Below, in pieces: positions 34,201-43,625 of a stretch of DNA of 64,000 nucleotides; positions within the stretch are counted from its first letter, which is position 1, and every line of letters begins with the position of its first letter. The position numbers and the translations under genes were made by a program. The stretch is from G963665495 sp963677785 (GTDB taxonomy: Bacteria; Desulfobacterota; Desulfovibrionia; Desulfovibrionales; Desulfovibrionaceae), in NCBI GenBank assembly GCA_963677785.2, contig CAXXDH010000002.1, positions 248,001 to 312,000 on the forward strand, given 5' to 3'. The notes under the pieces were generated by a model that did no database searches, had not been told where the DNA came from, and saw only the letters and a list, made by a program, of their open reading frames with translations.

Positions 34201-36264
34201 ATGGCCAAAGCGCTGGATTCGCAAAGGACATACGCGATCATAGGCGCCGGCGGATGCGGTAAAACATCCCTGGCGGAGATGCTTCTTTTTCAAAGCGGTG
34301 TGATCAATCGCTTGGGAAAGATCGAGGAAGGAACCACCTCGCTGGATTACGAGCCCGAGGAGATCAAACGCCGCGGCAGTATTCAGCCTGGCTTCGCTCA
34401 ATTCGACTGGGCCAAGAATCCGCATTACCTGATTGATGCTCCCGGAGACGGAAATTTCAATGGTGATCTGGAGTTTCTTCTGATCGGCGCCGATGCGGTG
34501 GTTTTTACCATTGACGCGGTTGATGGTGTACGTCCCTTGGCGAAAAAATATTGGAATCTGGTAAAGAAGGCGGATCTGCCTGCAATTGTTTTTATCAACA
34601 AGATGGACCGCGACCGGGCGGACTATGACATGGCTTTTCAGGGCCTGGGCAGCATGCTGGGCATGAAGACCGTACCGTTGTTCGTACCCATCGGACAGCA
34701 GGCCGACTTCAAGGGCGTCGTGGATGTCTTTGGCAATACGGCCTATATGTTCGAGGCAGATGGAAAATTTAGCAAAGCCGATATACCTGCCGACTTGGCC
34801 GAGGATATCGAAGTCATCCGGGAGACCGCCATCGAAAACATCGCTGAAAGCGATGAAGAGCTCATGGAGAAATACCTTGAGGAAGGCGAACTCACCCCGG
34901 ACGAAATAAACAAGGGCTTGCGGATGGGGGTACTTTCAGGAGATCTGGTGCCCGTATGCGTTGGTTCATCCCTGGAAAACCAGGGCGGCGCGCAATTGCT
35001 GGATGCCATCCAGGCCTTGTTCCCGTCTCCTTTGGAGCGGAAAAATCCCTGGCTGGGCGAAGACGCGGAAGAACGCGCTTCCACACCGGACAAGTCCGTG
35101 GCCGCTTTTGTCATCAAAACCATTGCCGACCCCTTTGCCGGCCAGCTCAACGTGTTCCGCGTCCTCTCCGGCATGTTCACTCCGGACAGCACGTATAAAA
35201 ACGTCAATAAGGATGAAGCCGAGCGGGTGGGGCAGTTGCTGCTGCTGACTGGCAAAATGCAGGACCAGACCAAGGAGCCCCAGGGGCCGGGCGCCATTTT
35301 TGCCGTTGCCAAGCTCAAAAATACGGATACCGGCGATACGTTCTGCGATGAAAAGGGCACCTTCAAGCTCGAAGCGCCCAAGCTTCCTCCCACGTTGATT
35401 ACCTACGCGCTCGCCCCCAAGGAAAAGGGCGATGAGGATAAAGTCTACACAGCGGTGCACAAGCTTTTGGACGAGGATATAACGCTCAAGCTGACGCGTG
35501 ACGAGGAATCCAGCGACATTCTTCTTTCCGGCATGGGACAGATGCACATCGAGACTTCTGTTGAACGGGCCAAACGCCGTTACAAGACGGAAATCGTGCT
35601 CAAAGCCCCCAAAGTTCCCTACAGAGAGACTATCAAAGGCAAGGCCGAAGTCCAGGGACGCCACAAAAAGCAGACCGGCGGACGCGGCCAGTTCGGCGAT
35701 TGCTGGATCCGTATGGAAGCGCAGTCCAGTGGTACGGGATACGAGTTCGTCGACGCCATCGTGGGCGGCGTCATCCCCAGACAATATATTCCCGCGGTGG
35801 ACAAAGGCATTCAAGAATCGGCCCGGCGCGGCTACCTGGCCGGGTACCCGGTGGTCGACTTCAAGGTCACGCTCTACGACGGTTCGTACCACAATGTGGA
35901 CTCCTCGGAAATGGCTTTCAAAGTCGCAGGTTCGCTGGCTTTCAAAAAGGCCATGGAAAAGTGCAAGCCCATTTTGCTGGAGCCCATCGTATTGCTCACG
36001 GTGACCATACCTGATGAAAATATGGGCGATGTCATCGGCGACCTCTCCAGCCGCCGGGGCAAGGTTCTTGGTTCGGACGCGGAAAGCGGCGTCACCGAGA
36101 TCAAGGCCCACGTTCCCATGAGCGAGGTCCTGCGCTATGCTCCGGATCTGCGCTCCATGACGGGCGGCCAGGGAACCTTCATCATGGAATTCGATCATTA
36201 TGAGGAAGCGCCTCCCCCAGTGGCCGAAAAGGTCATCGAGGAGAGCAAGAAGGACGAAGAATAG
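34201..36264 (+). CDS. Elongation factor G-like GTPase (EF-G paralogue)
   Basis: A 687-residue, five-domain translational GTPase. The P-loop is GAGGCGKTS (~17-25) instead of the canonical AHIDAGKTT; G4 is NKMD (~138). G3 reads DAPGDGNF (~79), so the His that activates water in DTPGH of true EF-G is replaced by Asp. G2 (RRGSIQ) also departs from RGITI. Domains IV and V are complete (GGRGQFGDCWI; SSRRGKVLG). It belongs with the EF-G-like paralogues whose role is less clear than canonical translocase. It stands alone, away from rpsL/rpsG/tufA. Confidence 0.88.
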   Translation: MAKALDSQRTYAIIGAGGCGKTSLAEMLLFQSGVINRLGKIEEGTTSLDYEPEEIKRRGSIQPGFAQFDWAKNPHYLIDAPGDGNFNGDLEFLLIGADAVVFTIDAVDGVRPLAKKYWNLVKKADLPAIVFINKMDRDRADYDMAFQGLGSMLGMKTVPLFVPIGQQADFKGVVDVFGNTAYMFEADGKFSKADIPADLAEDIEVIRETAIENIAESDEELMEKYLEEGELTPDEINKGLRMGVLSGDLVPVCVGSSLENQGGAQLLDAIQALFPSPLERKNPWLGEDAEERASTPDKSVAAFVIKTIADPFAGQLNVFRVLSGMFTPDSTYKNVNKDEAERVGQLLLLTGKMQDQTKEPQGPGAIFAVAKLKNTDTGDTFCDEKGTFKLEAPKLPPTLITYALAPKEKGDEDKVYTAVHKLLDEDITLKLTRDEESSDILLSGMGQMHIETSVERAKRRYKTEIVLKAPKVPYRETIKGKAEVQGRHKKQTGGRGQFGDCWIRMEAQSSGTGYEFVDAIVGGVIPRQYIPAVDKGIQESARRGYLAGYPVVDFKVTLYDGSYHNVDSSEMAFKVAGSLAFKKAMEKCKPILLEPIVLLTVTIPDENMGDVIGDLSSRRGKVLGSDAESGVTEIKAHVPMSEVLRYAPDLRSMTGGQGTFIMEFDHYEEAPPPVAEKVIEESKKDEE

Positions 36265-36275
36265 ATGTAATTAAG

Positions 36276-36302
36276 CGCGGGCTTCGCCTGGCGGAGCCCG
36301 CG
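36276..36302 (+). terminator. Hairpin terminator after the EF-G-like gene
   Basis: CGCGGGCT (36276-36283) pairs with AGCCCGCG (36295-36302), and inner CGC/GCG pairing extends it. The following T-run is weak. Confidence 0.65.
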
Positions 36303-36467
36303 TATCCTTTCTGAGTTAAAACAGCCTGTTTTTTGCTGTTGACGATTATTTTGTGGCCTTTTTCGACCAGATGGACTAAGCTTGTCCTCTGTTTGGCGGG
36401 CGGTCCGTTCTTTGTTCCCCTCGTTGCCACTGCTGGGTGATCATTCTATGATAGAGTCTTATAGCGT

Positions 36468-37187
36468 ATGCTGCATACTATTATTTTTCTAATTATTTTT
36501 TTGCCCGTTACCATTTTCCTTTCCGTCAGTTCCATCATTCTGGGTCCTCTGGACAAGCGGGGCCGTACTGTGGCCTGGGTGGGACAGGTCTGGAGTTATG
36601 TTGCCCTCAAAGCGGCCGGTATCCGTCTGGACGTCACTATGGCGGATATCCCGAAAGACGGATCCCTGGTCTTTATGGCCAACCACCAAAGCCTGTTGGA
36701 TATTCTGGTGCTTTTTCGGGTATTGCATCCGTACCGGGTGTGTTTTGTGGCCAAAGAAAGCCTGTTCGCCATTCCGATTTTCGGCTACGGCATGCGCAAA
36801 GCCGGCCACGTGGCCATTGACCGTTCAAATCGCCGCAGGGCCATGAAAAGCATTGAAGAAGCCGTGGACCGTACGCGCTGGGGGCGCTCAATCATTATCT
36901 TTCCGGAAGGAACCCGTGCCAGGGAATTGGACAAGCTGCAGGACTTCAAGATCGGCGGCATGGTTATAGCTCTCAAGGCGAACCGACCCATTGTTCCCCT
37001 TGTGTTGTCCGGTTCCGCAACTGTTCTTCCCAAAGGCCGGTCCTTGCCTCTGCCCGGCAGGCATACGGTCAAGGTGCGGATGTTGCCCCCCATTGAACCG
37101 GGAAAGTATACAATTAAAGAACGAGAAAAGTTAATGCAGGATTTGCATGATAAAATGCAGAAAGCATACGCGGAGTTGATCGCATGA
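36468..37187 (+). CDS. plsC: 1-acyl-sn-glycerol-3-phosphate acyltransferase
   Basis: Converts lysophosphatidic acid to phosphatidic acid at the inner membrane. It has 239 residues, with an N-terminal hydrophobic anchor (~3-27). The catalytic HX4D motif is NHQSLLD (His73, Asp78) and the substrate motif is FPEGTR (~145). It overlaps the start of the RNase J gene by four bases (ATGA), so the two are co-translated. Confidence 0.93.
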   Translation: MLHTIIFLIIFLPVTIFLSVSSIILGPLDKRGRTVAWVGQVWSYVALKAAGIRLDVTMADIPKDGSLVFMANHQSLLDILVLFRVLHPYRVCFVAKESLFAIPIFGYGMRKAGHVAIDRSNRRRAMKSIEEAVDRTRWGRSIIIFPEGTRARELDKLQDFKIGGMVIALKANRPIVPLVLSGSATVLPKGRSLPLPGRHTVKVRMLPPIEPGKYTIKEREKLMQDLHDKMQKAYAELIA

Positions 37188-38839
37188 GTGCCGCCGGCCA
37201 GGTAACGTTGACGCCTCTGGGCGGTTTTGGAGAAATAGGCCTCAATTGCATGGTGCTTGAGACCGAAGAGGATATGCTGGTCATCGACTGCGGGTTGATG
37301 TTCCCTGACGATTACCTTCTGGGTGTTGATGTGGTTATTCCGCGGTTTGATTATATCCTGGAGCACAAGGACAAACTGCGCGGCATCATCCTCACGCATG
37401 GGCACGAAGACCACATCGGCGCGCTCCCCTGGTTGATGAACCACCTGGATACGCCGCTGTATGGATCGCGTTTCACCCTGGCTCTGGTGGAAAACCGGTT
37501 GCGGGAACACGGTCTGGACAAGTACACCACCTTCAACCCGGTGGAACCCGGCGAACGGGTGGAATTCGGCCAGCTGGCCTGTACCTTTATCCGGGTCTGC
37601 CATTCGATTATTCAAGGATTCGGCTTGGGGATCGAGACTCCTGCGGGCACCATCGTACATACGGGTGATTTCAAGATCGACCTGGATCCCAGCGGCGGCA
37701 ACTATACGGACATGGACGCTTTCAGGTCCCTGGGAGATGCCGGGGTGCTGCTGCTGCTTTCGGATTCGACCAATATCGAACGCGAGGGGCACTCGCTGGG
37801 CGAAAGCGAGATAGAAGGAACGCTCGCAGAAATTTTTGAAAACGCGGAAGGCCGGATTTTGGTGACGCTTTTTTCCAGCCATATCCAGCGGATGCAGGAA
37901 GTCTTCAATATTGCGGCCAGTTGCGGCCGCAAGGTGGCCGTAAACGGCCGCAGCATCATGACCAATATCGAAACCGCGGTGGCCCTGGATTTCATGAAAC
38001 TTCCCAAAGGGGTGTATGTGGGGCTTGATGAAGTGGCCCAACTCCCGGACGAAGAGGTCGTGCTTCTGGTCACCGGCTCGCAGGGCGAACCGCTTTCCGC
38101 CCTGACGCGCATTGCCGCCGGAGAACACAGGCAGCTGAACATTCATCCGGGTGATACGGTCATCTTGTCCTCGCGATTCATTCCGGGGAATGTCAAAGCC
38201 ATCACCAGAGTCATCAACAACCTCTATCGCTTGGGAGCCGAAGTGCTTTACGAGCGGGTAGGCGCTATTCATGCTTCCGGCCATGCGTACCGGGGAGAGT
38301 TGAAGTACATGATCGAAACGGTCCGGCCGAAGTTTTTTGTGCCGGTGCATGGAGAATACCGCCATCTCGTCAAACATTGCCGACTGGCCCGCGAGTGCGG
38401 CGTCCCCACCGAGCGTACGATTGTCCTTGAAAACGGCAATCCTTTGACCTTATACGAAAAAGGTGTGCGTTTCGAAGAAAAAGTACCTGTGGAATCCATT
38501 TACGTGGACGGCAAGGGCGTCGGAGATGTAGGCCATACGGTGCTTAAAGAACGGCAGCTCCTGGGTGGAGGAGGCCTTGTGCTGGCCTCCATGGTCATAG
38601 AGGATGAGTCCTGGGAAATAATTTACGGACCGGACGTCGAGTCCAAGGGATTTGTTTTCGAACAGCACTACAGCCATATTCTTGAGGATGCGCAGTGTAT
38701 TATTCTGGATATTTTTGAAAATATTCCTCCAGGAGAGGTCACCAAACTCAAAGACCGTATTCGTTCCTCATTGCGGAGGTTTTTCCGAAAAGTTCTTGAA
38801 CGCGATCCCGTGGTTCTTCCGGTTGTCATTGTCATATAA
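37184..38839 (+). CDS. Ribonuclease J
   Basis: A 551-residue metallo-beta-lactamase/beta-CASP nuclease that processes and degrades RNA by endonuclease and 5'-exonuclease activity. Zinc ligands His72, His74, Asp76 and His77 are in THGHEDHIG; a further His lies in the CHSIIQGFG segment and the Asp in HTGDFKIDLDP. RNA-binding beta-CASP signatures (SDSTNIEREGHS; ASGHAYRGELKYMI) follow, then a C-terminal domain. The length matches bacterial RNase J. Confidence 0.94.
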   Translation: MSAAGQVTLTPLGGFGEIGLNCMVLETEEDMLVIDCGLMFPDDYLLGVDVVIPRFDYILEHKDKLRGIILTHGHEDHIGALPWLMNHLDTPLYGSRFTLALVENRLREHGLDKYTTFNPVEPGERVEFGQLACTFIRVCHSIIQGFGLGIETPAGTIVHTGDFKIDLDPSGGNYTDMDAFRSLGDAGVLLLLSDSTNIEREGHSLGESEIEGTLAEIFENAEGRILVTLFSSHIQRMQEVFNIAASCGRKVAVNGRSIMTNIETAVALDFMKLPKGVYVGLDEVAQLPDEEVVLLVTGSQGEPLSALTRIAAGEHRQLNIHPGDTVILSSRFIPGNVKAITRVINNLYRLGAEVLYERVGAIHASGHAYRGELKYMIETVRPKFFVPVHGEYRHLVKHCRLARECGVPTERTIVLENGNPLTLYEKGVRFEEKVPVESIYVDGKGVGDVGHTVLKERQLLGGGGLVLASMVIEDESWEIIYGPDVESKGFVFEQHYSHILEDAQCIILDIFENIPPGEVTKLKDRIRSSLRRFFRKVLERDPVVLPVVIVI

Positions 38840-38937
38840 ATCAGTTCGGATTTATCTGAGAAAAGTTAGACATTATTCTATGGGCCTGTTACCCTGCTCG
38901 GAATATCCGAACCTCAATCCCTTTGGAGCCAGGAGTT

Positions 38938-39759
38938 ATGCGCGTTCTTCGTGTACGTTATAACGATAAGATTTTTTATGCGTCCCTACATCGTTCGACG
39001 GATGAGCAGGGGGCTCAAAAATTGGAAGTGTATTGTCTGAACAAGGAACTGGGAATCGAAGATCTCATTCCGCTGCCGCAGGTGCAGGTCTTGCCGCTGG
39101 TCATGCCCACCAAGGTGGTCTGCGTGGGGTTGAATTATAAAAAACACGCGGAAGAAATGAACAAGCCGCTTCCTGACGAGCCCTTGCTTTTTTTGAAGCC
39201 TCCGACGGCTATTATCGGCATCGGCCAGCCGATTATTCTGCCCCATGATGTAGGAAGGGTGGACTATGAAGGAGAACTGGTTATAGTAATCGGGAAAACG
39301 GCCAGACACGTCTCCGTGGAAGAAGCTCCGCAGCATATTTTTGGGTATACCTGCGGCAATGACGTGACAGCGCGCGTTTTGCAGAAAAAAGATATTCAGT
39401 ACACACGGGCCAAGGGCTTTGACACCTTTGCGCCCATCGGTCCGTGGATCGAGACGGAGGTGGAAAACCCGTCCGATCTGATGTTGCGCACTCTGGTTAA
39501 CGGTGAGGTCCGTCAGGAGAGCAGCACGAGTGATATGATTTTTGAGCCGAACGAAATTTTAAGTTTTGTTTCCCGTGTGATGACGCTGCATCCCGGCGAT
39601 GTTATATTTACCGGCACGCCTTCGGGAATAGGACAATTGTCCCCGTCGGACGAAGTCAGAGTAGACATCAGCGTTGTTGGAACGTTGATCAACACGGTGG
39701 AGGAAGAAGGTTTTACGACCGAAGCCGCGCAGACAGAGGATATAAGTACTCTGCAGTAG
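38938..39759 (+). CDS. Fumarylacetoacetate hydrolase-family protein
   Basis: 273 residues with the FAH fold. The N-terminal ~60 residues are followed by the catalytic domain (KVVCVGLNYKKHAEEM, then FLKPPTAIIG). Metal-binding acids lie in VDYEGELVIVIGK and in the YTCGNDVTARVLQ region. Family members cleave C-C bonds in acylpyruvates or decarboxylate oxaloacetate; the substrate here cannot be told. GGAG lies nine bases upstream of the ATG at 38938. The frame also contains an earlier non-ATG start at 38923. Confidence 0.88.
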   Translation: MRVLRVRYNDKIFYASLHRSTDEQGAQKLEVYCLNKELGIEDLIPLPQVQVLPLVMPTKVVCVGLNYKKHAEEMNKPLPDEPLLFLKPPTAIIGIGQPIILPHDVGRVDYEGELVIVIGKTARHVSVEEAPQHIFGYTCGNDVTARVLQKKDIQYTRAKGFDTFAPIGPWIETEVENPSDLMLRTLVNGEVRQESSTSDMIFEPNEILSFVSRVMTLHPGDVIFTGTPSGIGQLSPSDEVRVDISVVGTLINTVEEEGFTTEAAQTEDISTLQ

Positions 39760-39897
39760 CCGGTGATTGCAACCGCTAGAATTGCGATTGCATCTTGATG
39801 CGCCTCAGGTTTCCCTGTTGGACAGTGCTTGCAATGTGTCCAAATTTGACGTATTCAACCTCGTTTTCATCCCACACATTTCGGTTTGTTCTGGGTG

Positions 39898-39912
39898 CCG
39901 CCACGGTGGCGG
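39898..39912 (+). other. Small hairpin in the rpsB leader
   Basis: CCGCCA (39898-39903) pairs with TGGCGG (39907-39912) 55 bases before rpsB. rpsB leaders often carry regulatory RNA that S2 binds, but this short hairpin alone does not establish such control. Confidence 0.35.
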
Positions 39913-39967
39913 AAGGAAGGACGTTGCGCCGGAATGGAGGAATAACCCATAGTAAGGAGTGAGTCGT

Positions 39968-40768
39968 ATGGCTTATGTAACCATGAAACAGATGCTGGAA
40001 ACCGGCGTGCATTTCGGTCACCAGACCCGCCGTTGGAATCCGAAAATGCGGCCCTACATTTTTGGGGCCAGAAACGGCATTCACATCATCGACCTGCAGC
40101 AGACCGTCAAGCTGTTCCAGGTGGCCCACGACAAAGTGGTGGACACCGTGGCCAAAGGCGGCAAGGTCATTTTTATCGGCACCAAGCGCCAGGCTCAGGA
40201 AGCCGTTCGTACGGAAGCCGAACGTTGCGGCATGTTTTATGTCACCAACCGCTGGATGGGCGGAACGCTGACCAATTTTCAGACCATTCGCAAGAGCATT
40301 GACCGGCTCAAAAAGCTGGAGCAGATGTTCGAAGACGGTACCATGGACCGCTTTACCAAAAAGGAAGTGCTGCAGTTTTCGCGTGAACAGGAGAAACTGC
40401 TAAACGCCCTCGGTGGTATCAAGGACATGGACGACACCCCGCAGATCGCCTTCATCGTGGATCCCAAGCGTGAAGAGATTGCGGTCAGCGAATGCCGCAA
40501 GCTGGGCATCACGATTTGCGCCGTAACCGACTCCAACTGTGATCCGGACAAGATCGACTATATCATTCCCGGCAATGACGACGCCATTCGTGCCATCAAG
40601 CTCTTTGTTTCGCACATCGCCGACGCTTGCATGGAAGGGCTAGCCCTGCGCAAGGAACAGGCCGCTGCGGACAAAGAAGAAGAGATGGTTGAAGAGCAGC
40701 CCGCTGAAGCAGCTGCCGAGCCTGCGGCCGAAGTTGCCGAGGCGGCTGCTGAGACGGAAACCGAATAA
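39968..40768 (+). CDS. rpsB: 30S ribosomal protein S2
   Basis: An essential small-subunit protein of 266 residues. It has the S2 signatures MLETGVHFGHQTRRWNPKM (residues ~8-26) and DPKREEIAVSECRKLGI-like block (~165), with an Ala/Glu-rich C-terminal tail (~230-266) that is common in deltaproteobacteria. AAGGAG lies ahead of the ATG at 39968; a GTG nine bases earlier is in frame. It leads the rpsB-tsf-pyrH-frr-uppS cluster. Confidence 0.97.
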   Translation: MAYVTMKQMLETGVHFGHQTRRWNPKMRPYIFGARNGIHIIDLQQTVKLFQVAHDKVVDTVAKGGKVIFIGTKRQAQEAVRTEAERCGMFYVTNRWMGGTLTNFQTIRKSIDRLKKLEQMFEDGTMDRFTKKEVLQFSREQEKLLNALGGIKDMDDTPQIAFIVDPKREEIAVSECRKLGITICAVTDSNCDPDKIDYIIPGNDDAIRAIKLFVSHIADACMEGLALRKEQAAADKEEEMVEEQPAEAAAEPAAEVAEAAAETETE

Positions 40769-40807
40769 AATATATTACGAACCTGAAGATATAAGGAGAA
40801 TTGGGAC

Positions 40808-41407
40808 ATGGCAATCAGCGCCCAAATGGTCAAAGGCCTGCGTGATAAAACAGGCGCAGGGATGATGGACTGCAAGAAGGCCCTTGTGGAGTGCGAGGGA
40901 GACGAGGAAAAAGCAGTAGCATGGCTGCGGCAGAAGGGGCTTTCCAAAGCTGCCAAAAAGGCCGGCCGCTCCACATCTGAAGGCCTCATCGGCTCGTACG
41001 TCCATTCCAACGGAAAAATCGGCGTCATGGTTGAACTGAAGTGTGAAACCGATTTCGTTGCCCGCAACGAAAAATTCCAGGAAGTTGCCAAGGATCTGGC
41101 CATGCAGATCGCAGCTACCTCTCCATTGTGCGTGAGCCCCGAAGAGCTTCCCCAGGACAACCTGGAAAAGGAAAAGGCTATTTATCGGGAACAGGCTCTT
41201 GCCGAAGGAAAGCCTGAAAAGATCGTTGACAAGATCGTCGAAGGCCGCGTGCAGAAGTACTACAAGGAAGTCTGCCTGCTGGAACAGGCTTTCATCAAAG
41301 ACGACAAAAAGACAATCAAGGATCTGGTCAATGATTTGATCGCGGTTCTTGGCGAGAACATTCAGGTAGGCCGCTTCGTACGATTTTCCTTAGGGGAAGA
41401 AGCCTAA
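40808..41407 (+). CDS. tsf: Translation elongation factor Ts
   Basis: The nucleotide exchange factor for EF-Tu. At 199 residues it is the short form, as in Thermus, with one core subdomain instead of two. The N-terminal UBA-like part (VKGLRDKTGAGMMDCKKAL) and the TDFVARN motif (~80) contacting EF-Tu are intact. It follows rpsB by 39 bases with AAGGAG upstream and is followed by a hairpin before pyrH. Confidence 0.96.
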   Translation: MAISAQMVKGLRDKTGAGMMDCKKALVECEGDEEKAVAWLRQKGLSKAAKKAGRSTSEGLIGSYVHSNGKIGVMVELKCETDFVARNEKFQEVAKDLAMQIAATSPLCVSPEELPQDNLEKEKAIYREQALAEGKPEKIVDKIVEGRVQKYYKEVCLLEQAFIKDDKKTIKDLVNDLIAVLGENIQVGRFVRFSLGEEA

Positions 41408-41419
41408 TTTAAGATTGAC

Positions 41420-41454
41420 AACGGGCGTTCCCTCTCAGGAGGTGGACGCCCGTT
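41420..41454 (+). terminator. Attenuator-like hairpin between tsf and pyrH
   Basis: AACGGGCGT (41420-41428) pairs with ACGCCCGTT (41446-41454), extended by TCC/GGA. Only a short T-run follows, so partial termination inside the cluster is likely. Confidence 0.65.
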
Positions 41455-41515
41455 TGCTATTGAGCGTGAATACAGTTGAATCAGTCCTGAATTTAAGAAA
41501 GAAGAAGTGAGCCAA

Positions 41516-42211
41516 ATGAGTACGTTGCGGTTTAAAAGAATCCTGCTGAAGCTCAGCGGGGAAGCTTTGGCTGGGGAAAAGGCTTTCGGCATCGATCCTG
41601 ATGTCATTGCAGGTTATTGCCGGGAAATTGCCGAAGTCGTGCAGCTGGGAGTGGAAGTTGCCATGGTTATCGGCGGTGGCAATATTTTTCGCGGTCTTGC
41701 CGCGTCAGAGCAGGGCATGGAGCGTGCCAACGCAGACTATATGGGCATGCTGGCCACTGTAATGAACTCTCTGGCCGTACAGGATTCTTTGGAGAAGATA
41801 GGGCTGCAGACGCGGTTGATGTCCGCCATCTCCATGCGTGAAGTGGCCGAACCGTATATCCGTAGGCGTGCGTTGCGCCATTTGGAAAAAGGCCGCGTGG
41901 TGATTTTCGCCTCCGGTACGGGAAATCCTTTTTTTACAACCGACACCGCCGCAGCATTGCGGGCGGTGGAGTGCAAGGCTGAAGCGATTCTCAAAGCCAC
42001 CCGTGTGGATGGCGTGTACGACAAGGATCCGGCCAAGCACGATGACGCTGTCATGTACACGGAAGTCAGCTACGACGAAGCCTTGCAGAAGCATCTCAAG
42101 ATTATGGACGCCACAGCGATTTCACTCGCCATGGACAATGACATGCCCATAGCAGTTTTCAATATTCTTACTCCGGCAATATCAAGCGCGTCGCACAGGG
42201 TGAGAAAGTAG
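41516..42211 (+). CDS. pyrH: Uridylate kinase
   Basis: Phosphorylates UMP to UDP in pyrimidine synthesis; 231 residues from the ATG at 41516 (a GTG at 41507 is possible). Amino-acid-kinase fold motifs are clear: KRILLKLSGEAL (~5-16), VIGGGNIFRG (~50) and ATRVDGVYDKDP (~160). It stands in the conserved rpsB-tsf-pyrH-frr order. Confidence 0.96.
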   Translation: MSTLRFKRILLKLSGEALAGEKAFGIDPDVIAGYCREIAEVVQLGVEVAMVIGGGNIFRGLAASEQGMERANADYMGMLATVMNSLAVQDSLEKIGLQTRLMSAISMREVAEPYIRRRALRHLEKGRVVIFASGTGNPFFTTDTAAALRAVECKAEAILKATRVDGVYDKDPAKHDDAVMYTEVSYDEALQKHLKIMDATAISLAMDNDMPIAVFNILTPAISSASHRVRK

Positions 42212-42236
42212 GCACTATCGTTCAAGGAGGCTAAGC

Positions 42237-42791
42237 ATGGAATCCGTATTGAAAGACGCCAAAGATCGGATGGTTAAGGCTCTGCAGAGCCAGCAAAAAG
42301 ATTTTTCCAAGTTGAGAACCGGCCGGGCTACGACCCAGCTGGTTGATGATTTGAAAATCGATTATTACGGAACACCCACACCGCTGAATCAGATCGCATC
42401 CATTTCCGTACCGGATAGCCGGACCATCACCATTCAGCCCTGGGACCGAAATGCTTTTGGCGATGTCGAGAAAGGCATCCAGAAATCAGATCTCGGTCTG
42501 AATCCCGTAAATGATGGAAAAGTACTGCGTATCGTGATGCCCGCTTTGACGGAGGAGCGCCGCAAGGAACTGGTCAAAGTCGCCAAAAAAAATACGGAGG
42601 ACACCAAGGTCGCGGTACGCAACGTACGCCGCGATGCCAATGAAGTGTTCAAGAAAATGAAGAACGACAAGGAACTGACCGAAGACGAGATGCGCAAAGG
42701 CCAGGACGACATTCAAAAGCTTACGGACGATTATGTCAGCAAAGCTGATGATGCGCTGGCTGAAAAAGAAAAAGAAATCATGGAGATATAA
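42237..42791 (+). CDS. frr: Ribosome recycling factor
   Basis: Splits the post-termination ribosome together with EF-G. It has 184 residues, the standard length. The N-terminal FSKLRTGRATTQLVD helix and the GTPTPLNQIASISVPD domain-II segment are characteristic. AAGGAGG lies seven bases upstream. The uppS start follows six bases after its stop. Confidence 0.97.
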   Translation: MESVLKDAKDRMVKALQSQQKDFSKLRTGRATTQLVDDLKIDYYGTPTPLNQIASISVPDSRTITIQPWDRNAFGDVEKGIQKSDLGLNPVNDGKVLRIVMPALTEERRKELVKVAKKNTEDTKVAVRNVRRDANEVFKKMKNDKELTEDEMRKGQDDIQKLTDDYVSKADDALAEKEKEIMEI

Positions 42792-42797
42792 CTGGCT

Positions 42798-43517
42798 TTG
42801 CAAGTACCGGATCATATCGCCATTATTATGGACGGCAACGGCCGCTGGGCGCAATCCCGCGGCCTGCCCCGAAGCGCCGGACACAAGGCAGGAACCGAGG
42901 CCGCCAAAGCTGTTGTCACGGCTTGCCGTGAATTGGGCGTAGGCTATCTCACGCTCTATACCTTTTCTCGTGAAAACTGGAAAAGGCCGCAAGACGAGAT
43001 CGGTTTTTTGTTTGATCTGCTGGTGCAGTTTCTGAAACGGGAGCTGCAAAGTCTCATGGACCAGTCGATTCGTCTGCAGGTGCTTGGAGACATAGACGAG
43101 CTGCCCTTTGCAACGCGCCAGGTGGTCAAAATGGTCTGCGCGCGTACCGCAAAAAATGACAAAATGACCTTGAATCTCGCCCTGAATTATTCGGGCCGGG
43201 ATGATATCATTCGCGCCTGCAAGGAGCTGCTGCGAAAAAAGGCTGATCCCGAGAGCCTGACGGAAGAGGTCTTCGCGGAGTATTTGTTTACGGCGGGACA
43301 ACCAGATCCTGATCTGATCATCCGGACCAGCGGTGAATTGCGCCTTTCAAACTATCTTCTTTTTCAGGCCGCCTATAGTGAATTTTATTTTACCGATGTT
43401 TTTTGGCCGGATTTTGACAAAGCCGAGTTGATGACAGCCCTCGAACACTACGGGCATCGCCAGCGGCGTTTCGGCCTTACCGGCGAACAGCAGGAACAGG
43501 ACAAAAGCGCTACTTGA
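42798..43517 (+). CDS. uppS: Undecaprenyl diphosphate synthase
   Basis: A cis-prenyltransferase making the C55 lipid carrier for cell-wall synthesis; about 239 residues. IIMDGNGRWAQ (with the catalytic Asp) and FSRENWKRP (~60) are family signatures, as are the LRLSNYLLFQAAYSEFYF block and W-P-D-F near 215. There is no ATG at the expected N-terminus. TTG at 42798 is assumed, but GGAGAT lies six bases from a CTG at 42792, so the exact start is unclear. It is tightly spaced after frr. Confidence 0.95.
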   Translation: MQVPDHIAIIMDGNGRWAQSRGLPRSAGHKAGTEAAKAVVTACRELGVGYLTLYTFSRENWKRPQDEIGFLFDLLVQFLKRELQSLMDQSIRLQVLGDIDELPFATRQVVKMVCARTAKNDKMTLNLALNYSGRDDIIRACKELLRKKADPESLTEEVFAEYLFTAGQPDPDLIIRTSGELRLSNYLLFQAAYSEFYFTDVFWPDFDKAELMTALEHYGHRQRRFGLTGEQQEQDKSAT

Positions 43518-43557
43518 AGCAATTCAGCTGGCTGGCAACGAATAATTTAATGAAGCG

Positions 43558-43587
43558 TTGACAGTGGGTTGGGTTTGTGAGTATCCT
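43558..43587 (+). promoter_or_regulatory. Promoter of the cytochrome c3 gene
   Basis: TTGACA (43558-43563) and TATCCT (43582-43587) are separated by 18 bases. The gene starts 38 bases further on with GGGAGGAAAC before it. The arrangement suggests strong constitutive expression. Confidence 0.65.
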
Positions 43588-43625
43588 CACATGAATCATT
43601 TCACACAACATGGGAGGAAACGAAG

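Noticed and set aside
34966..36198. 410-residue minus-strand ORF opposite the EF-G-like gene
   Set aside because: Antisense shadow caused by codon composition of a long, well-conserved gene.
36785..38377. 530-residue minus-strand ORF opposite plsC and RNase J
   Set aside because: It spans two clear genes on the other strand and shows no domain of its own.
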